From contig CABJAJ010000004.1 in NCBI GenBank assembly GCA_902363575.1, forward strand, positions 256,310-320,309: a DNA stretch of 64,000 bases. The letters are read 5' to 3'. The DNA comes from Rikenellaceae bacterium (GTDB lineage: Bacteria > Bacteroidota > Bacteroidia > Bacteroidales > Rikenellaceae). Each line of letters begins with the position of its first letter. Position 1 is the stretch's first letter. The notes under the pieces were generated by a model. The model had not been told where the DNA came from. It searched no databases and was given only the letters and a program-made list of their open reading frames with translations. Position numbers and translations under genes: made by a program. Below are positions 12,380 to 23,007 of the stretch, piece by piece.

Positions 12380-12410
12380 CAGGGACGTTCCCAAACGTCC
12401 CTGTCTTTTT
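12380..12410 (+). terminator. Second intrinsic terminator
   Basis: CAGGGACGTT and AACGTCCCTG form a perfect ten-base stem with a four-base loop, followed by TCTTTTT. It sits between the DUF417 gene and the convergent der gene. Confidence 0.8.
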
Positions 12411-12557
12411 ACGCCGCCTCTGGGCTCTGTCCGCTGATGCGTCCTGTTCGCCATCAGTCCATGCCCGCATCAGGCCTTGTTCGCTGTTGCGTTTGTCGTC
12501 GGCTTGCGGTGATGCCGTACACTGCCGTAGCGTAGTGTCCGAGCGGTGTGGCGGCGA

Positions 12558-13862
12558 CTATTTCTGGCGGAAATGGATCGCAACCGGCACGCCCGAAAAA
12601 TCCCACTGCTCGCGCAGCTTGTTTTCGAGGAAGCGGCGGTAAGGCTCCTTGATGTACTGGGGCAGGTTCACGAAGAAAGCGAACTGCGGTGTCTGCGTTG
12701 GGAGCTGGGTGATGTACTTGATTTTGATGTACTTGCCTTTGGTGGCCGGCGGTGGCGTCGTCTCGATGATCGGGAGCAGGTATTCATTGAGCTCCGAGGT
12801 CGGGATGCGGCGCTTGCGGTTCTGGTAAACCCGGATGGCCGTTTGGAGCACCTCCAGAATGCGCTGCTTGTTGATGACCGAGGTGAAGATGATCGGAATG
12901 TCGTTGAAAGGCGCGAGTCTGGATTCGAGGAACTCCCGCCACTCCTTCATCGTGTTGTTCCCCTTTTCGACCAGGTCCCATTTATTGACCACGATCACGC
13001 ACCCTTTGCGGTTGCGCACGATCAGGTTGTGGATGTTCAGATCCTGGGATTCGAGTCCCTGCTGTGCGTCGAGCATCAGGATGCAGACGTCCGCATTTTC
13101 GATCGAGCGGATCGACCGCATCACGGAATAGAACTCGAGGTCTTCGGTCACCTTGCCCTTCTTGCGCATCCCGGCCGTATCGACCAGGTAGAAATCCATG
13201 CCGAACTTGTTGTAGCGCGTGCGGATCGAATCGCGCGTGGTGCCCGCAACGGGGGTGACGATGTTGCGCTCCTGACCCAGCAGGGCGTTGGTGAGCGACG
13301 ATTTGCCCACGTTGGGACGCCCCACGATGGCGATGTGAGGCAGGTCGTCCTCCTCTTCGGCGGCGGCGTCTTCGGGCAGGCGGCGGAGGATCTCATCCAT
13401 CAGGTCGCCCGTGCCGCTGCCGCTCATGGAGCTGATGCAGAAAGGCTCGCCCAGTCCGAGCGAGTTGAATTCGTAGGAGGAGTAGATCTGGTCGTAATTA
13501 TCGACCTTGTTGCAGACCGGGATCACCTGCTTGGAGGTGCGGCGCAGCAGGTCGGCCATCATCTGGTCGAGGTCGGTGATGCCGGTCGAGACTTCCACCA
13601 GGAAGAGGATCACATCCGCTTCGTCGATGGCCAGCAAGACCTGGCGGCGGATTTCATCCTCAAACACGTCGTCCGAATTGACGGTGTAGCCGCCCGTGTC
13701 GATGACCGAGAATTCGCGCCCGTTCCAGTCCGTGCGACCGTAATGACGGTCGCGCGTGGTGCCTGCCGTCGCGTCCACGATGGCCCGGCGCTGTCCGACC
13801 AGCCGGTTGAAAAGGGTGCTTTTACCCACGTTGGGGCGTCCTACGATTGCTACCAGACTCAT
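12558..13862 (-). CDS. der: Ribosome biogenesis GTPase Der
   Basis: Double-GTPase needed for 50S ribosomal subunit maturation. The 434 residues show two tandem G domains with P-loops [14 protein letters not shown] (residues 7-20) and [14 protein letters not shown] (about 180-193), base-specificity motifs NKVD and NKWD, and a C-terminal KH-like domain (about 350-434). Length is normal. A TATCTTTG box lies 21-28 bases upstream of the ATG, and the gene is separated from the antiporter gene by about 215 bases. Confidence 0.98.
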   Translation of the reverse strand: MSLVAIVGRPNVGKSTLFNRLVGQRRAIVDATAGTTRDRHYGRTDWNGREFSVIDTGGYTVNSDDVFEDEIRRQVLLAIDEADVILFLVEVSTGITDLDQMMADLLRRTSKQVIPVCNKVDNYDQIYSSYEFNSLGLGEPFCISSMSGSGTGDLMDEILRRLPEDAAAEEEDDLPHIAIVGRPNVGKSSLTNALLGQERNIVTPVAGTTRDSIRTRYNKFGMDFYLVDTAGMRKKGKVTEDLEFYSVMRSIRSIENADVCILMLDAQQGLESQDLNIHNLIVRNRKGCVIVVNKWDLVEKGNNTMKEWREFLESRLAPFNDIPIIFTSVINKQRILEVLQTAIRVYQNRKRRIPTSELNEYLLPIIETTPPPATKGKYIKIKYITQLPTQTPQFAFFVNLPQYIKEPYRRFLENKLREQWDFSGVPVAIHFRQK

Positions 13863-13882
13863 ACCTTATTTTTTATGGGATG

Positions 13883-13890
13883 CAAAGATA
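13883..13890 (-). promoter_or_regulatory. Promoter -7 box for der
   Basis: TATCTTTG on the minus strand, a consensus Bacteroidetes -7 element. Confidence 0.6.
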
Positions 13891-14045
13891 GCGCAAATCC
13901 GCGAAGTAAAAAAGTTTTGACCCGAAAAGCTGCTGCTGCGCCGCCGGTGCATCCCGCAAGCGGGTTACGGGAGCGATGCGGGGGAGCCGCCACCGGTGCA
14001 TTTCCCGCAGACCGTACCTGTGCGGCGTGTGCTGTCGGGAGGGTT

Positions 14046-14070
14046 GCCTGCCGTATCGGATACGGCGGGC
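14046..14070 (-). terminator. Hairpin after the antiporter gene
   Basis: GATACGGC/GCCGTATC inverted repeat with a one-base centre, extended by imperfect GC pairs. It lies eight bases beyond the antiporter stop but lacks a clear T run, so it may be an RNA-stability hairpin instead. Confidence 0.4.
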
Positions 14071-14078
14071 GTGTGCCG

Positions 14079-16145
14079 TCAGCCCATGAAGAGCATGTCC
14101 GTTTCGCCCGCCTGCTCGGGGAAGACCAGCACGAAGCCGTTGCCGGGCAGCGCTTCGGCCAGCAGGGTGGGTACGCGGCTCATGGCCGGGTGGTAGGAGA
14201 CGCGCTCGCGGCGGCTCATGACCAACCATACGCAGTCGTCGCGGCGCACTTCGCCGAGCAGCTCGGGCAGGTCGTCCCAGGTTTCAAAGAGGATGTACTG
14301 CGCTTCCGCCCCCTGCCGTCCGGTGCCCGCCCGCAGGAAGCGCATGGTCGCCGCCGGAGCATAGAAGGCGAGCTTTGCGCCCGTGTTGCGTCCCAGGTCG
14401 CGCACGCGGCGCAGCCAGCTCTGGAAGCCGGCCTCCTGCTCCGCCTTGCGGGGGACGATCACCACATGCCGCCGCAGGGTTTGCAGGGGTTGGCGGGGCT
14501 GGTAGATCAGGGTGGTGACGTTGCAGTGGTGCAGCAGCTCGGAGAGCGTACGTCCCAGGCCTGCGGGTTCGGCCTTCGCCCGGTGCATCCCCATCACCAG
14601 GTCGGTGATGCGGTGTTCCCGCACCACGCCCATGACGGCATTGACGATGTTCACGTCGTAGCGGAGCAGCGGGTGGAGGTAGTTGTCCGTCGCGGCAGCC
14701 GCCGAAGCCGCGGTTTCGAGCAGCGCGGCGGCGCGTTTGCGGGCGTCGAGATCCTCCGTGCGGTTGTCCAGCGCACGGAGGGCATAGAGCTCGGGCGGTT
14801 TTCGCGCCGGGCTGACGGCCGTGCTCAGGGCGATCAGTTCGCCCACGTTTTCACGGTTGGAGACGGGGATGAGGATGCGTTCCCGCTCGTGGGCGGGGCC
14901 GGGTTCCGCCGGCGTGCCCTTGAGGGCGATCCGGTGGGCGCCCCGCTGGGTGGCGAAGGTCGAGACGGTGCAGGTGGCCAGGATCATCAGGATGGTGCCG
15001 TTGAGCACGCTTTCGTTGAGCAGACGGATCGGCTCCCCTTCGGGCGTGTGACCCAGGATCACATTGTACCCCACCATCACGGCGGCCAGCGTGGCGGCGA
15101 CGTGGGCGCTGCTCAGGCCGAAGATCACCGTACGCTGGTCGCGCGTCAGGCGGAAGCTTTTCTGCGTGAGGACTGCGGCGGCGTATTTTGCTCCCGTGAC
15201 CAGCACGATCATCACGGCGCTCACTTTCAGCGTCTCCCAGTCGCGGAAGAAAGCCCGGTAGTCGATCAGCATACCCACGCCGATCAGGAAGAATGGGATG
15301 AAAATGGCGTTCCCGACGAACTCCACGCGGTTCATCAGGGCCGAGGTGCGGGGGATCAGGCGGTTCATCGCCAACCCCGAAAGGAACGCTCCGATAATGG
15401 GTTCGAGCCCTGCGAGCTGCGCCAGGTAAGCCCCCAGAAAAACCATCACCAGCACGAAGACGTACTGCGAGACCGAGTCGCTGCAATGTTTGAAAAACCA
15501 GCGTCCCAGCAGCGGAAACAGGAAGGCGATGATGGCGATGCAGGCGACGATCGAGATGCCCAGCCGGTACCAGAAAGCTTCGCCGACGCTGCCCGTCGAG
15601 ACGCCCACCACGATCGTGAGTACCAGCAGCGCCAGCATGTCGGTGATCACCGTGCCGCCGACGGCGATGGTCACGGCCTTGTCGCGCGTGATGCCCAGCT
15701 TGCTGACGATGGGGTAGGCGATCAGGGTTTGCGAGGCGAACAGGGCCGCCAGCAGGATCGAGGAGGGGAGCGGAAAGCCGAGGATGTAGTGGCCGCCCGG
15801 AATCCCGACGGCCATCGGGATCAGAAAGGTATATAGTCCGAACACGAGGCTGCGGCCGCTGTTGCGCCGGAAATCGTCGATGTCGATTTCGAGCCCCGAG
15901 AGGAACATGATGTAGAGCAGCCCGGCCGTGCCGGAGAGGATGATGCTGCTGTCGCGCAGCACCAGGTTGAGGCCGTGGGGCCCGATGACCGCGCCCGCGA
16001 TGATGAGCCCCAGCAGGTAGGGAATCCTCAGCTTGTTCAGCAGCAGCGGTGCGGCCAGAACGATCGCCATGATAAGCATGAACTTGAGGATCGGGTCTTC
16101 GAGCGGCAGGCTGACGGGCAGCGGATGGGCGAGGAGTGCGAACAT
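14079..16145 (-). CDS. Cation:proton antiporter (CPA2 family) with C-terminal USP-like domain
   Basis: A 688-residue inner-membrane transporter. Residues about 1-400 form a Na+/H+ exchanger domain of about 12 membrane segments with LGLIIAGAVIGPHGL, FLSGLEIDID and GAFLSGLAMNRLIP. Residues about 430-688 are soluble and resemble tandem universal-stress-protein folds (ILIPVSNRENV; LVMGMHRAKAEPAGLGRTLSELL). The exchanged ion cannot be told from sequence. The ATG at 16145 is chosen because a promoter box sits at 16180-16187; longer upstream frame lacks conserved character. Divergent from the MFS gene. Confidence 0.9.
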   Translation of the reverse strand: MFALLAHPLPVSLPLEDPILKFMLIMAIVLAAPLLLNKLRIPYLLGLIIAGAVIGPHGLNLVLRDSSIILSGTAGLLYIMFLSGLEIDIDDFRRNSGRSLVFGLYTFLIPMAVGIPGGHYILGFPLPSSILLAALFASQTLIAYPIVSKLGITRDKAVTIAVGGTVITDMLALLVLTIVVGVSTGSVGEAFWYRLGISIVACIAIIAFLFPLLGRWFFKHCSDSVSQYVFVLVMVFLGAYLAQLAGLEPIIGAFLSGLAMNRLIPRTSALMNRVEFVGNAIFIPFFLIGVGMLIDYRAFFRDWETLKVSAVMIVLVTGAKYAAAVLTQKSFRLTRDQRTVIFGLSSAHVAATLAAVMVGYNVILGHTPEGEPIRLLNESVLNGTILMILATCTVSTFATQRGAHRIALKGTPAEPGPAHERERILIPVSNRENVGELIALSTAVSPARKPPELYALRALDNRTEDLDARKRAAALLETAASAAAATDNYLHPLLRYDVNIVNAVMGVVREHRITDLVMGMHRAKAEPAGLGRTLSELLHHCNVTTLIYQPRQPLQTLRRHVVIVPRKAEQEAGFQSWLRRVRDLGRNTGAKLAFYAPAATMRFLRAGTGRQGAEAQYILFETWDDLPELLGEVRRDDCVWLVMSRRERVSYHPAMSRVPTLLAEALPGNGFVLVFPEQAGETDMLFMG

Positions 16146-16179
16146 AGGCTGAATAGGGGCGGTTAAGGTGCGCCGTTTA

Positions 16180-16187
16180 CAAATATA
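16180..16187 (-). promoter_or_regulatory. Promoter -7 box for the antiporter gene
   Basis: TATATTTG on the minus strand, 35 bases upstream of the chosen start. Confidence 0.55.
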
Positions 16188-16354
16188 CGAAAAAAAACGG
16201 AAAACGGGGCGCCTTGCCGTGACGTGAAAACAGGCCGTGCGGCGAAACGTCCGTCCCGTCCGCCGTGCGGTCGCAGAGGTTGTCTCCGGAGTTGTCCGCC
16301 TGCGGGAAGACGAAAAAAAATCCGCCTGCCGGAAAGGGTTTGCGGAAAAAAATG

Positions 16355-16362
16355 TAACTTTG
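16355..16362 (+). promoter_or_regulatory. Promoter -7 box for the MFS gene
   Basis: TAACTTTG, 27 bases before the ATG at 16390. It lies inside the longest possible reading frame and so argues for the shorter start. Confidence 0.6.
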
Positions 16363-16389
16363 ACAAAATATAAGCGATACACGGAAGCG

Positions 16390-17550
16390 ATGACGATTGA
16401 GAAAGTGGACCGGCGGCTGCTTCTGCCGGTGTTGATGGGGTTCTTCATCATGGGGTTCTGCGATATGGTCGCGCCCGTCACCCGCCTGATCGGGGATGAG
16501 TTTCCGGCCGCACAGCAGTCGGCCGTGAATTTCCTGCCTACGATGGTGTTTCTGTGGTTCCTGCTGCTCTCGACCCCGACGGCCGGGCTCATGAACCGCA
16601 TCGGCCGCAAAGCCACGGCGATGGTCGGATACGGCTTCACCGTGGTCGGACTGATGATTCCCTATCTTGCGGGCGAAGGGAGCGGGCTGGCGTGGTATTT
16701 CGTCGGATTCGGCCTGCTGGGGATCGGCAATACGGCGATCCAGGTGGCCATCAATCCGCTGCTGGCCACCATCGTGCCGAACGAAAGGATGACCAGCTAC
16801 CTGACCGTGGGACAGATTTTCCGCAACACGTCGCTGTTGCTGGTGGCCCCGATCGTCACGGCGTTCGTGGCCCTGACCGGCAGCTGGCGGCTGTTGCTGC
16901 CCCTCTATGCGGGGCTGACGGTGCTGGGCGGGGTGTGGTTGCAACTCACCACGGTCGCCGAACCCGTGCGCGAGCGCACCTCGGTCGGGATGATCGACTG
17001 TTTCCGTCTGCTGGGCAACCGCACGGTGGCGGCCTGTGCCCTGGGTGTGGCCTGCTTCATCGCCTCCGACGTGGGCATCGGCTTCCTGTCGGCGCGGCTG
17101 ATCGACAACCCCAACTCGATCCTTACTACCACGGGATTCTATGCCTGCCGCATCGTCGGAACGATCGTGGGGGCCTATGTGCTGCTCCGTGTCTCGGACG
17201 TGAAATACCTGCGCTGGAACATGGCCCTCGCCCTGGCGGTTTGCTGCGCCCTTTTCTTCGTGCGCAATGCGGCTGCGATCTATGCGCTGATCGGCGTGCT
17301 GGGCTTCGCCATGGCCTGCGTATTCGCCACGTTCTATGCGGTGGCGACCAAGAGCGCACCCGAGCGGGCGAACGAAGTGGCGGGACTGATGATCCTGGTC
17401 ATCGCGGCCGGGGCGATCTCTGGGCCCGTCGTGGGAGCTATCGTCCGTGCGGCCGGCGACGCCCGGTTCGGACTGCTTTACGTGATCCCGCTGGTGGTTT
17501 ACCTGCTGTGGGCGGGATTTTATGTCGGATCAAAAAAGAATAAGCGATGA
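16390..17550 (+). CDS. MFS transporter
   Basis: A 386-residue inner-membrane permease with about 12 hydrophobic segments in two halves. It begins MTIEKVDRRLLLPVLMGFFI and carries LMNRIGRKATAMVGYGF, a loop 2-3 motif A-like stretch. General shape is close to the FucP/sugar-permease group, but the substrate cannot be assigned. Its stop overlaps the next start by four bases, making a transcriptional unit with the beta-barrel protein and probably phoH. Confidence 0.88.
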   Translation: MTIEKVDRRLLLPVLMGFFIMGFCDMVAPVTRLIGDEFPAAQQSAVNFLPTMVFLWFLLLSTPTAGLMNRIGRKATAMVGYGFTVVGLMIPYLAGEGSGLAWYFVGFGLLGIGNTAIQVAINPLLATIVPNERMTSYLTVGQIFRNTSLLLVAPIVTAFVALTGSWRLLLPLYAGLTVLGGVWLQLTTVAEPVRERTSVGMIDCFRLLGNRTVAACALGVACFIASDVGIGFLSARLIDNPNSILTTTGFYACRIVGTIVGAYVLLRVSDVKYLRWNMALALAVCCALFFVRNAAAIYALIGVLGFAMACVFATFYAVATKSAPERANEVAGLMILVIAAGAISGPVVGAIVRAAGDARFGLLYVIPLVVYLLWAGFYVGSKKNKR

Positions 17551-18138
17551 ACAAGGGAAAAACCGTACTCGTCCTGCTGCTGCTCGCAGTCCTGTCTCTC
17601 CCCGTGCGCACCGCGGCGCAGCGCCGTACCTTCGTGGAGTGGGGCGTGCTGGGCGGACTGAACTTTTCGGACTTCTCGTCCAAGGACAAGTCGTTCGACG
17701 TGAGCAACAAGCTCGGCTTCCAGGCCGGCATCTCCATCGGGGTCAATCTGGGACTGGTGGCCATCCAGCCCGAAATCCTCTTCGTCCGCCAGACTTTCGG
17801 GGTCGAGCACGCCGATATCGGGCGCGTGAAGGTCAAGTCCAATTCGATCGACGTGCCGGTGCTGCTGTCGGTAAGGGTGCTCAAGCCCCTGCGCATCAAC
17901 GTCGGCCCCGTATTCTCGGTGATGAACGACTGCAAGTACAAATGGGGCAGCGACCTGATCGATTTCGGACGGGCGCGTCCGACGGTCTCCTACACCCTGG
18001 GGTTGGGGTTGGTGCTCGGGCGCAACTTCCTGATCGACTGCCGATACAACGGGCAGTTCACCTCCAAAAAGACCTATTACACCGAGGATGCCGTGCGCAT
18101 CGATCTGAAATCCTACTCCGTGGGGGTGAGCATCGGTT

Positions 18139-18149
<11 letters not shown>
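17547..18149 (+). CDS. Outer-membrane beta-barrel protein (PorT-like)
   Basis: A 200-residue secreted protein. The signal peptide (residues 1 to about 25, KTVLVLLLLAVLSLPVRTAAQ) is followed by alternating hydrophobic/polar strands such as WGVLGGLNFSDF, FQAGISIGVNLG and a terminal SYSVGVSIGYVF with the C-terminal aromatic residue typical of barrels assembled by the BAM complex. Size suits an eight-strand barrel. The specific role is unknown. It is translationally coupled to the MFS gene before it and overlaps the phoH start by 11 bases. Confidence 0.85.
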
Positions 18150-19134
<985 letters not shown>

Positions 19135-19155
19135 TCAACCAATAATCGAATAGCC

Positions 19156-20622
19156 ATGAATGAGAAACTGACCGCTTTGAAACCCGCTCTGGTCTGGAAG
19201 CATTTTGCCCGGATCGCCGATATTCCCCGTCCTTCGTACCACGAGGAGCAAATCCGCCGGTACGTCCTCGACACGGCCCGCAGCCTCGGGCTGGAATGCC
19301 GCGAGGACGAGGCCCACAACGTCTATGTGCGCAAGCCCGCGACGCCGGGCATGGAGAACCGCGAAGGGGTGATCCTGCAGGCCCATCTGGACATGGTGCC
19401 GCAAAAGAACAACGACAAGGTGTTCGACTTCCTCAAGGACCCGATCGAGGCCTATATCGACGGCGAGTGGGTGACGGCCAACGGCACGACCCTCGGAGCC
19501 GACAACGGCATCGGGGCTGCGGCGATCCTGGCCGTGCTGGAGGACGACACGCTCGTACACGGCCCCCTCGAAGCGCTTTTCACCGCGACCGAGGAGACCG
19601 GCATGGACGGCGCTTTCGGCCTGAAAAAAGGGCTGCTCAAGGGCGATATCCTGCTCAACCTCGACTCCGAGACTGAGGGCGAGCTCTATGTGGGCTGCGC
19701 CGGCGGACTCGACGCCAACATCACGTTCCGCTATAAGGCCGAGGCGGTGCCCGCGCGTAATTTCCGGGCCCTGCAACTTACGGTCAAGGGGCTCAAGGGA
19801 GGCCATTCCGGGATCCAGATCGGATGCCAGCGGGCCAACGCGAACAAGCTCCTGTTCCGTTTTATCTATGCCCAGCGCCGTGGCTGCGACGTGCTTCTCG
19901 CGTCGGTGGACGGGGGCGGCCTGCGCAACGCCATTCCGCGTGAGGCGACCGCCGTGGTGCTTGTCCGTGCGAAAGATGCGGAGACGTTCGCCAAAGAGCT
20001 CAAGGCGTATGAAAAGATGGTCAGGGCCGAATTCGCCGGGATCGAGGATGCCGTTTCGATTCGCTGCACGGAGACCGCCATGCCTGCGCAGATGATCGAA
20101 CGGGAGGTTGCCGACCGGCTTATCAAGGCCGTGGTGGCCTGTCCGAACGGCGTGCAGAAGATGTCGATGGCCATGCCCGGACTGGTGCAGACCTCGACCA
20201 ACCTGGCCCGTGTGGTGTCGGACGGCAAGACGGTGAAGCTCCAATGCCTGCTCCGCAGCTCCGTGAATACCGAGAAGGTCGAACTGGGCGACGCCATTTC
20301 CGCCGTATTCGAGCTGGCCGGCGCCAAGGTCGAACTCTCGGGAAGCTACGACGGATGGAATCCCAACATGGCCTCGCCCATCCTGCGGGCGATGACCGAA
20401 TCCTATGAAGCCCTCTATGGCCGCAAACCGGCCGTGACGGCGATTCATGCCGGACTGGAGTGCGGCATCATCGGCAGCAAGTATCCCAAGCTGGATATGA
20501 TCTCCTTCGGCCCGACGATCTGCTATCCCCACTCGCCGGACGAGAAGGTCGAAATCGCATCGGTCGGGAAGTTCTACGACTTCCTGGTGCATACGCTCCG
20601 CAACGTCCCGGTGAGGAAATAG
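19156..20622 (+). CDS. pepD: Aminoacyl-histidine dipeptidase (PepD, M20 family)
   Basis: Zinc exopeptidase that hydrolyses Xaa-His and related dipeptides. The 488 residues carry the M20 metal ligands: QAHLDMVP (His/Asp, about 75-82), GADNGIGAA (Asp about 116), ATEETGMDGA (Glu-Glu about 147), LNLDSE (Asp about 170) and HAGLECG (His near 433). The inserted dimerisation domain lies between about 205 and 385. Length agrees with PepD. Confidence 0.96.
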   Translation: MNEKLTALKPALVWKHFARIADIPRPSYHEEQIRRYVLDTARSLGLECREDEAHNVYVRKPATPGMENREGVILQAHLDMVPQKNNDKVFDFLKDPIEAYIDGEWVTANGTTLGADNGIGAAAILAVLEDDTLVHGPLEALFTATEETGMDGAFGLKKGLLKGDILLNLDSETEGELYVGCAGGLDANITFRYKAEAVPARNFRALQLTVKGLKGGHSGIQIGCQRANANKLLFRFIYAQRRGCDVLLASVDGGGLRNAIPREATAVVLVRAKDAETFAKELKAYEKMVRAEFAGIEDAVSIRCTETAMPAQMIEREVADRLIKAVVACPNGVQKMSMAMPGLVQTSTNLARVVSDGKTVKLQCLLRSSVNTEKVELGDAISAVFELAGAKVELSGSYDGWNPNMASPILRAMTESYEALYGRKPAVTAIHAGLECGIIGSKYPKLDMISFGPTICYPHSPDEKVEIASVGKFYDFLVHTLRNVPVRK

Positions 20623-20625
20623 GGA

Positions 20626-21639
20626 ATGGGGGACGCGATGCTGCCCGCCGTCGATACCCGATGGTTCGTAATTGTCAATCCCGTGGCCGGAAAGGGCCGC
20701 GGGCTTGACGATTTTCCGCAGATATCCAAGCTACTGCGCGACGAGGGCATCCTCTCCGAGCCGGTATTCACCGAGCATAAGTTCCATGCCACGGAACTCA
20801 CGGTCATGGCCGTGCGCCAGGGTTTCCGCCATATCATCGTGGTCGGGGGCGATGGCACGCTCCACGAGGTGGTAAACGGCCTGTTCATCCAGCAGGTCGT
20901 GCGGCCCGATCAGGTGTTGCTGGCCGTGATCGGCGTGGGCACGGGCAACGACTGGGTGCGCATGTTCGGCATGCCGAGCCGCTACCGCGAGGCAATCGCG
21001 GCTATCCGCGAAGGGCGTTCATTCCTTCAGGACGTGGGTGTGGTGACCTACGAAGAGGCCCACTTCCGCCAAAGCCGCTACATGGCCAACGTCGCTGGCA
21101 CGGGCTTCGATGCGGTGGTCGTCCGCCGTTTCGGACACATGAAAAAGAAGGGGCGCAGGGGCAAGTGGCTCTACACGCTGAGCCTTATCAACAAGTTCTT
21201 CCGCTACAAATCCACCGGCATGAAGGTTTGGATCGACGGACGGCTGGTCTATAACAACCTGCTCCTGAGTATCGCCATCGGCATCTGCAAGTACAACGGC
21301 GGCGGTATCCAGCAGTTGCCGCAGGCGGTGGCCGACGACGGATTGTTCGACGTGTCGCTGATCCGGCCGATCCATTTCTGGCACGTGCTGTTCCGTTTCC
21401 ACTACCTGTTCAACGGCGGCATCTACCGCATCCGCCATATCCTCCAGGAGCGTGGCAGCCGCATCCGGATCGAATCCTCGCCCGAAACCTCGGTCGAGAT
21501 CGACGGGGAGCTTTACGGCGAGACGCCGCTCGAATTCTCGGTGCTCCCGTGTGCCATCCGTGTGGTCGTCTCCCGCGAGTTTCTCGAACGGCGTGCCGAC
21601 GGCAAGACCGAGTCGTGCATGCCGCAGCCCGAAGCGTAA
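20626..21639 (+). CDS. Diacylglycerol/lipid kinase family protein (YegS/DgkB type)
   Basis: A 337-residue soluble lipid kinase. The DAGK catalytic domain covers about 10-140: VNPVAGKGRG (nucleotide-binding), VGGDGTLHEVVNG (the catalytic GGDGT loop) and GVGTGNDWVR. A beta-sandwich C-terminal domain follows, with INKFFRYKSTGM and VSLIRPIHFW. The lipid substrate is not defined. It starts three bases after the pepD stop, in an apparent operon. Confidence 0.93.
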   Translation: MGDAMLPAVDTRWFVIVNPVAGKGRGLDDFPQISKLLRDEGILSEPVFTEHKFHATELTVMAVRQGFRHIIVVGGDGTLHEVVNGLFIQQVVRPDQVLLAVIGVGTGNDWVRMFGMPSRYREAIAAIREGRSFLQDVGVVTYEEAHFRQSRYMANVAGTGFDAVVVRRFGHMKKKGRRGKWLYTLSLINKFFRYKSTGMKVWIDGRLVYNNLLLSIAIGICKYNGGGIQQLPQAVADDGLFDVSLIRPIHFWHVLFRFHYLFNGGIYRIRHILQERGSRIRIESSPETSVEIDGELYGETPLEFSVLPCAIRVVVSREFLERRADGKTESCMPQPEA

Positions 21640-21686
21640 CGCCGCAGCCCCGGACAGGAGTTCATCCGTCCGGGGCTGTGGCGTAA
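21637..21686. terminator. Bidirectional terminator hairpin
   Basis: Long stem ACGCCGCAGCCCCGGAC against GTCCGGGGCTGTGGCGT with one mismatch and a 12-base loop. It separates the lipid kinase gene from the convergent lipoprotein gene. Confidence 0.65.
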
Positions 21687-21704
21687 TCGCGTCGGTTCGG
21701 CCGA

Positions 21705-22277
21705 TCAGTAATCGATTTCGGTGATGTCGATCTCGGTCACCGTCCATCCGAACAGGTCGGCGGCGCAGTCCTGCTGGAAGCGGGCGATTTGGGAGACGTC
21801 GGTCGTGTCGGCAAGCACGGCGTCGAAGAACTGCCCCATCGTGTAGTAATAGGAGTTCACCTTGTCGGCGAAACATTCGTAGAAGGCCCGCTGCTGCTCG
21901 CGGTCGAGCCCCGTGGGAAGCACGTCCTGCTCGACCAGGTATTCGTAGGGATAGAGGTGGCGCATGTTGCGGGCGTCGGCGTTGAGTTCATCCACCACCG
22001 TGGTGATGACCACCATTTCGACCGTGTCGTCCACGCCCGGCATCGAGATGAAAGTGGCGTAAACGGGGTAGTCCCCCTCCAGGTCGAGGGCGACCTCGTC
22101 CGAGAAGAGCACAAATTCCGCATCGGTGAGGTTCTCGACGTAAGCCATTTTGCGGTAGTCGCGCAGGGCTTCCCGGACGGCCTTGCGCTGCTCGTGGTTC
22201 CATTTGTGCTGCTGTGAGCAGCCCGCCATAGTAGCCAGCAGCGCGATGACCGGCAGAAGGAGCAGAATTTTTTTCAT
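21705..22277 (-). CDS. Hypothetical lipoprotein
   Basis: A 190-residue protein with signal MKKILLLLPVIALLATMAGC; the lipobox Cys is residue 20. The mature part is acidic and mainly helical (NHEQRKAVREALRDYRKMAYV) and ends in DLFGWTVTEIDITEIDY. I recognise no family. It has no obvious operon partner; the 250 bases upstream are shared with the divergent YjbR gene. Confidence 0.8.
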   Translation of the reverse strand: MKKILLLLPVIALLATMAGCSQQHKWNHEQRKAVREALRDYRKMAYVENLTDAEFVLFSDEVALDLEGDYPVYATFISMPGVDDTVEMVVITTVVDELNADARNMRHLYPYEYLVEQDVLPTGLDREQQRAFYECFADKVNSYYYTMGQFFDAVLADTTDVSQIARFQQDCAADLFGWTVTEIDITEIDY

Positions 22278-22506
22278 CGTTTGAAAGAGTTTTTGGTTTA
22301 CACGGGTGCCGGGTGCAAGAGGTGTGCCAAACTCGCCTATCTGCTTTTGGGATAGGGAAGTGGGATGGCGGACGCCCTATGCGGATGCCTTGCGCCGTCG
22401 GAGCCGCAGGTCCGATCCGGCCGGGTTGCCCGTCCGGCATGCGGATCGCCGCCATACGGTGCGGAAAAAAGCCCGGATGCCGGGAGCGGGATTGGGATTT
22501 TTGATG

Positions 22507-22514
22507 TATTTTTG
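22507..22514 (+). promoter_or_regulatory. Promoter -7 box for the second YjbR gene
   Basis: TATTTTTG, 17 bases before the ATG at 22531; it supports that start over longer upstream frames. Confidence 0.5.
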
Positions 22515-22530
22515 TTCCAAAACCACTGCC

Positions 22531-22914
22531 ATGGATGTGCTCGAATTCCGCGATTACTGCCTGTCGCTCCCGATGACCGAAGAATCGACCCCGTTCGACG
22601 AAACCACGCTCGTCTATAAGATCGGCGGACGCATGTATGCCTATGCCGACATGGTCGATTTCACGCGGATCGCGGTGAAGTGTGACCCCGACGAGGCGAT
22701 CGCTTTGCGCGAGCGTTACCCCGAGGTGGAGCCGGCATTCCATATGAACAAGCGCCATTGGAACGGCATCCGCACCACGGGCGATCTGCCCGATGCATTT
22801 ATCCGCGAGCAGGTCCGCAACTCTTATCTGCTGGTGCTCCGCCGCAACGTCACACCCCGCGCCCTGCGCGACGAGCTCATAGCTTATGTGGAGCGAACCG
22901 GGCTTCCGGAGTGA
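22531..22914 (+). CDS. MmcQ/YjbR family protein (second copy)
   Basis: A 127-residue YjbR-fold protein starting MDVLEFRDYCLSLPMTEEST. It shares the FRDYCLSLP start, RYPEVEPAFHMNKRHWNGI segment and general spacing with the protein at 5781-6167, but has diverged considerably and stands alone. Probable DNA-binding fold; function unknown. A strong terminator follows. Confidence 0.88.
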   Translation: MDVLEFRDYCLSLPMTEESTPFDETTLVYKIGGRMYAYADMVDFTRIAVKCDPDEAIALRERYPEVEPAFHMNKRHWNGIRTTGDLPDAFIREQVRNSYLLVLRRNVTPRALRDELIAYVERTGLPE

Positions 22915-22956
22915 CGGGAACGGCCGTTGCCGGCCTGATCGGAATATAGAAAACGG

Positions 22957-22987
22957 AACGGGCTGCTTGCATTGCAAGCAGCCCGTT
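22957..22987. terminator. Bidirectional terminator hairpin
   Basis: Perfect 14-base arms AACGGGCTGCTTGC and GCAAGCAGCCCGTT with loop ATT, between the YjbR gene and the convergent transporter gene. Confidence 0.75.
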
Positions 22988-23007
22988 CGTGCGTAGCGTC
23001 CGGTGGT

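Noticed and set aside
12546..15836. 1096-codon open frame opposite der and the antiporter gene
   Set aside because: It spans two well-supported minus-strand genes and their gap; a composition artefact.
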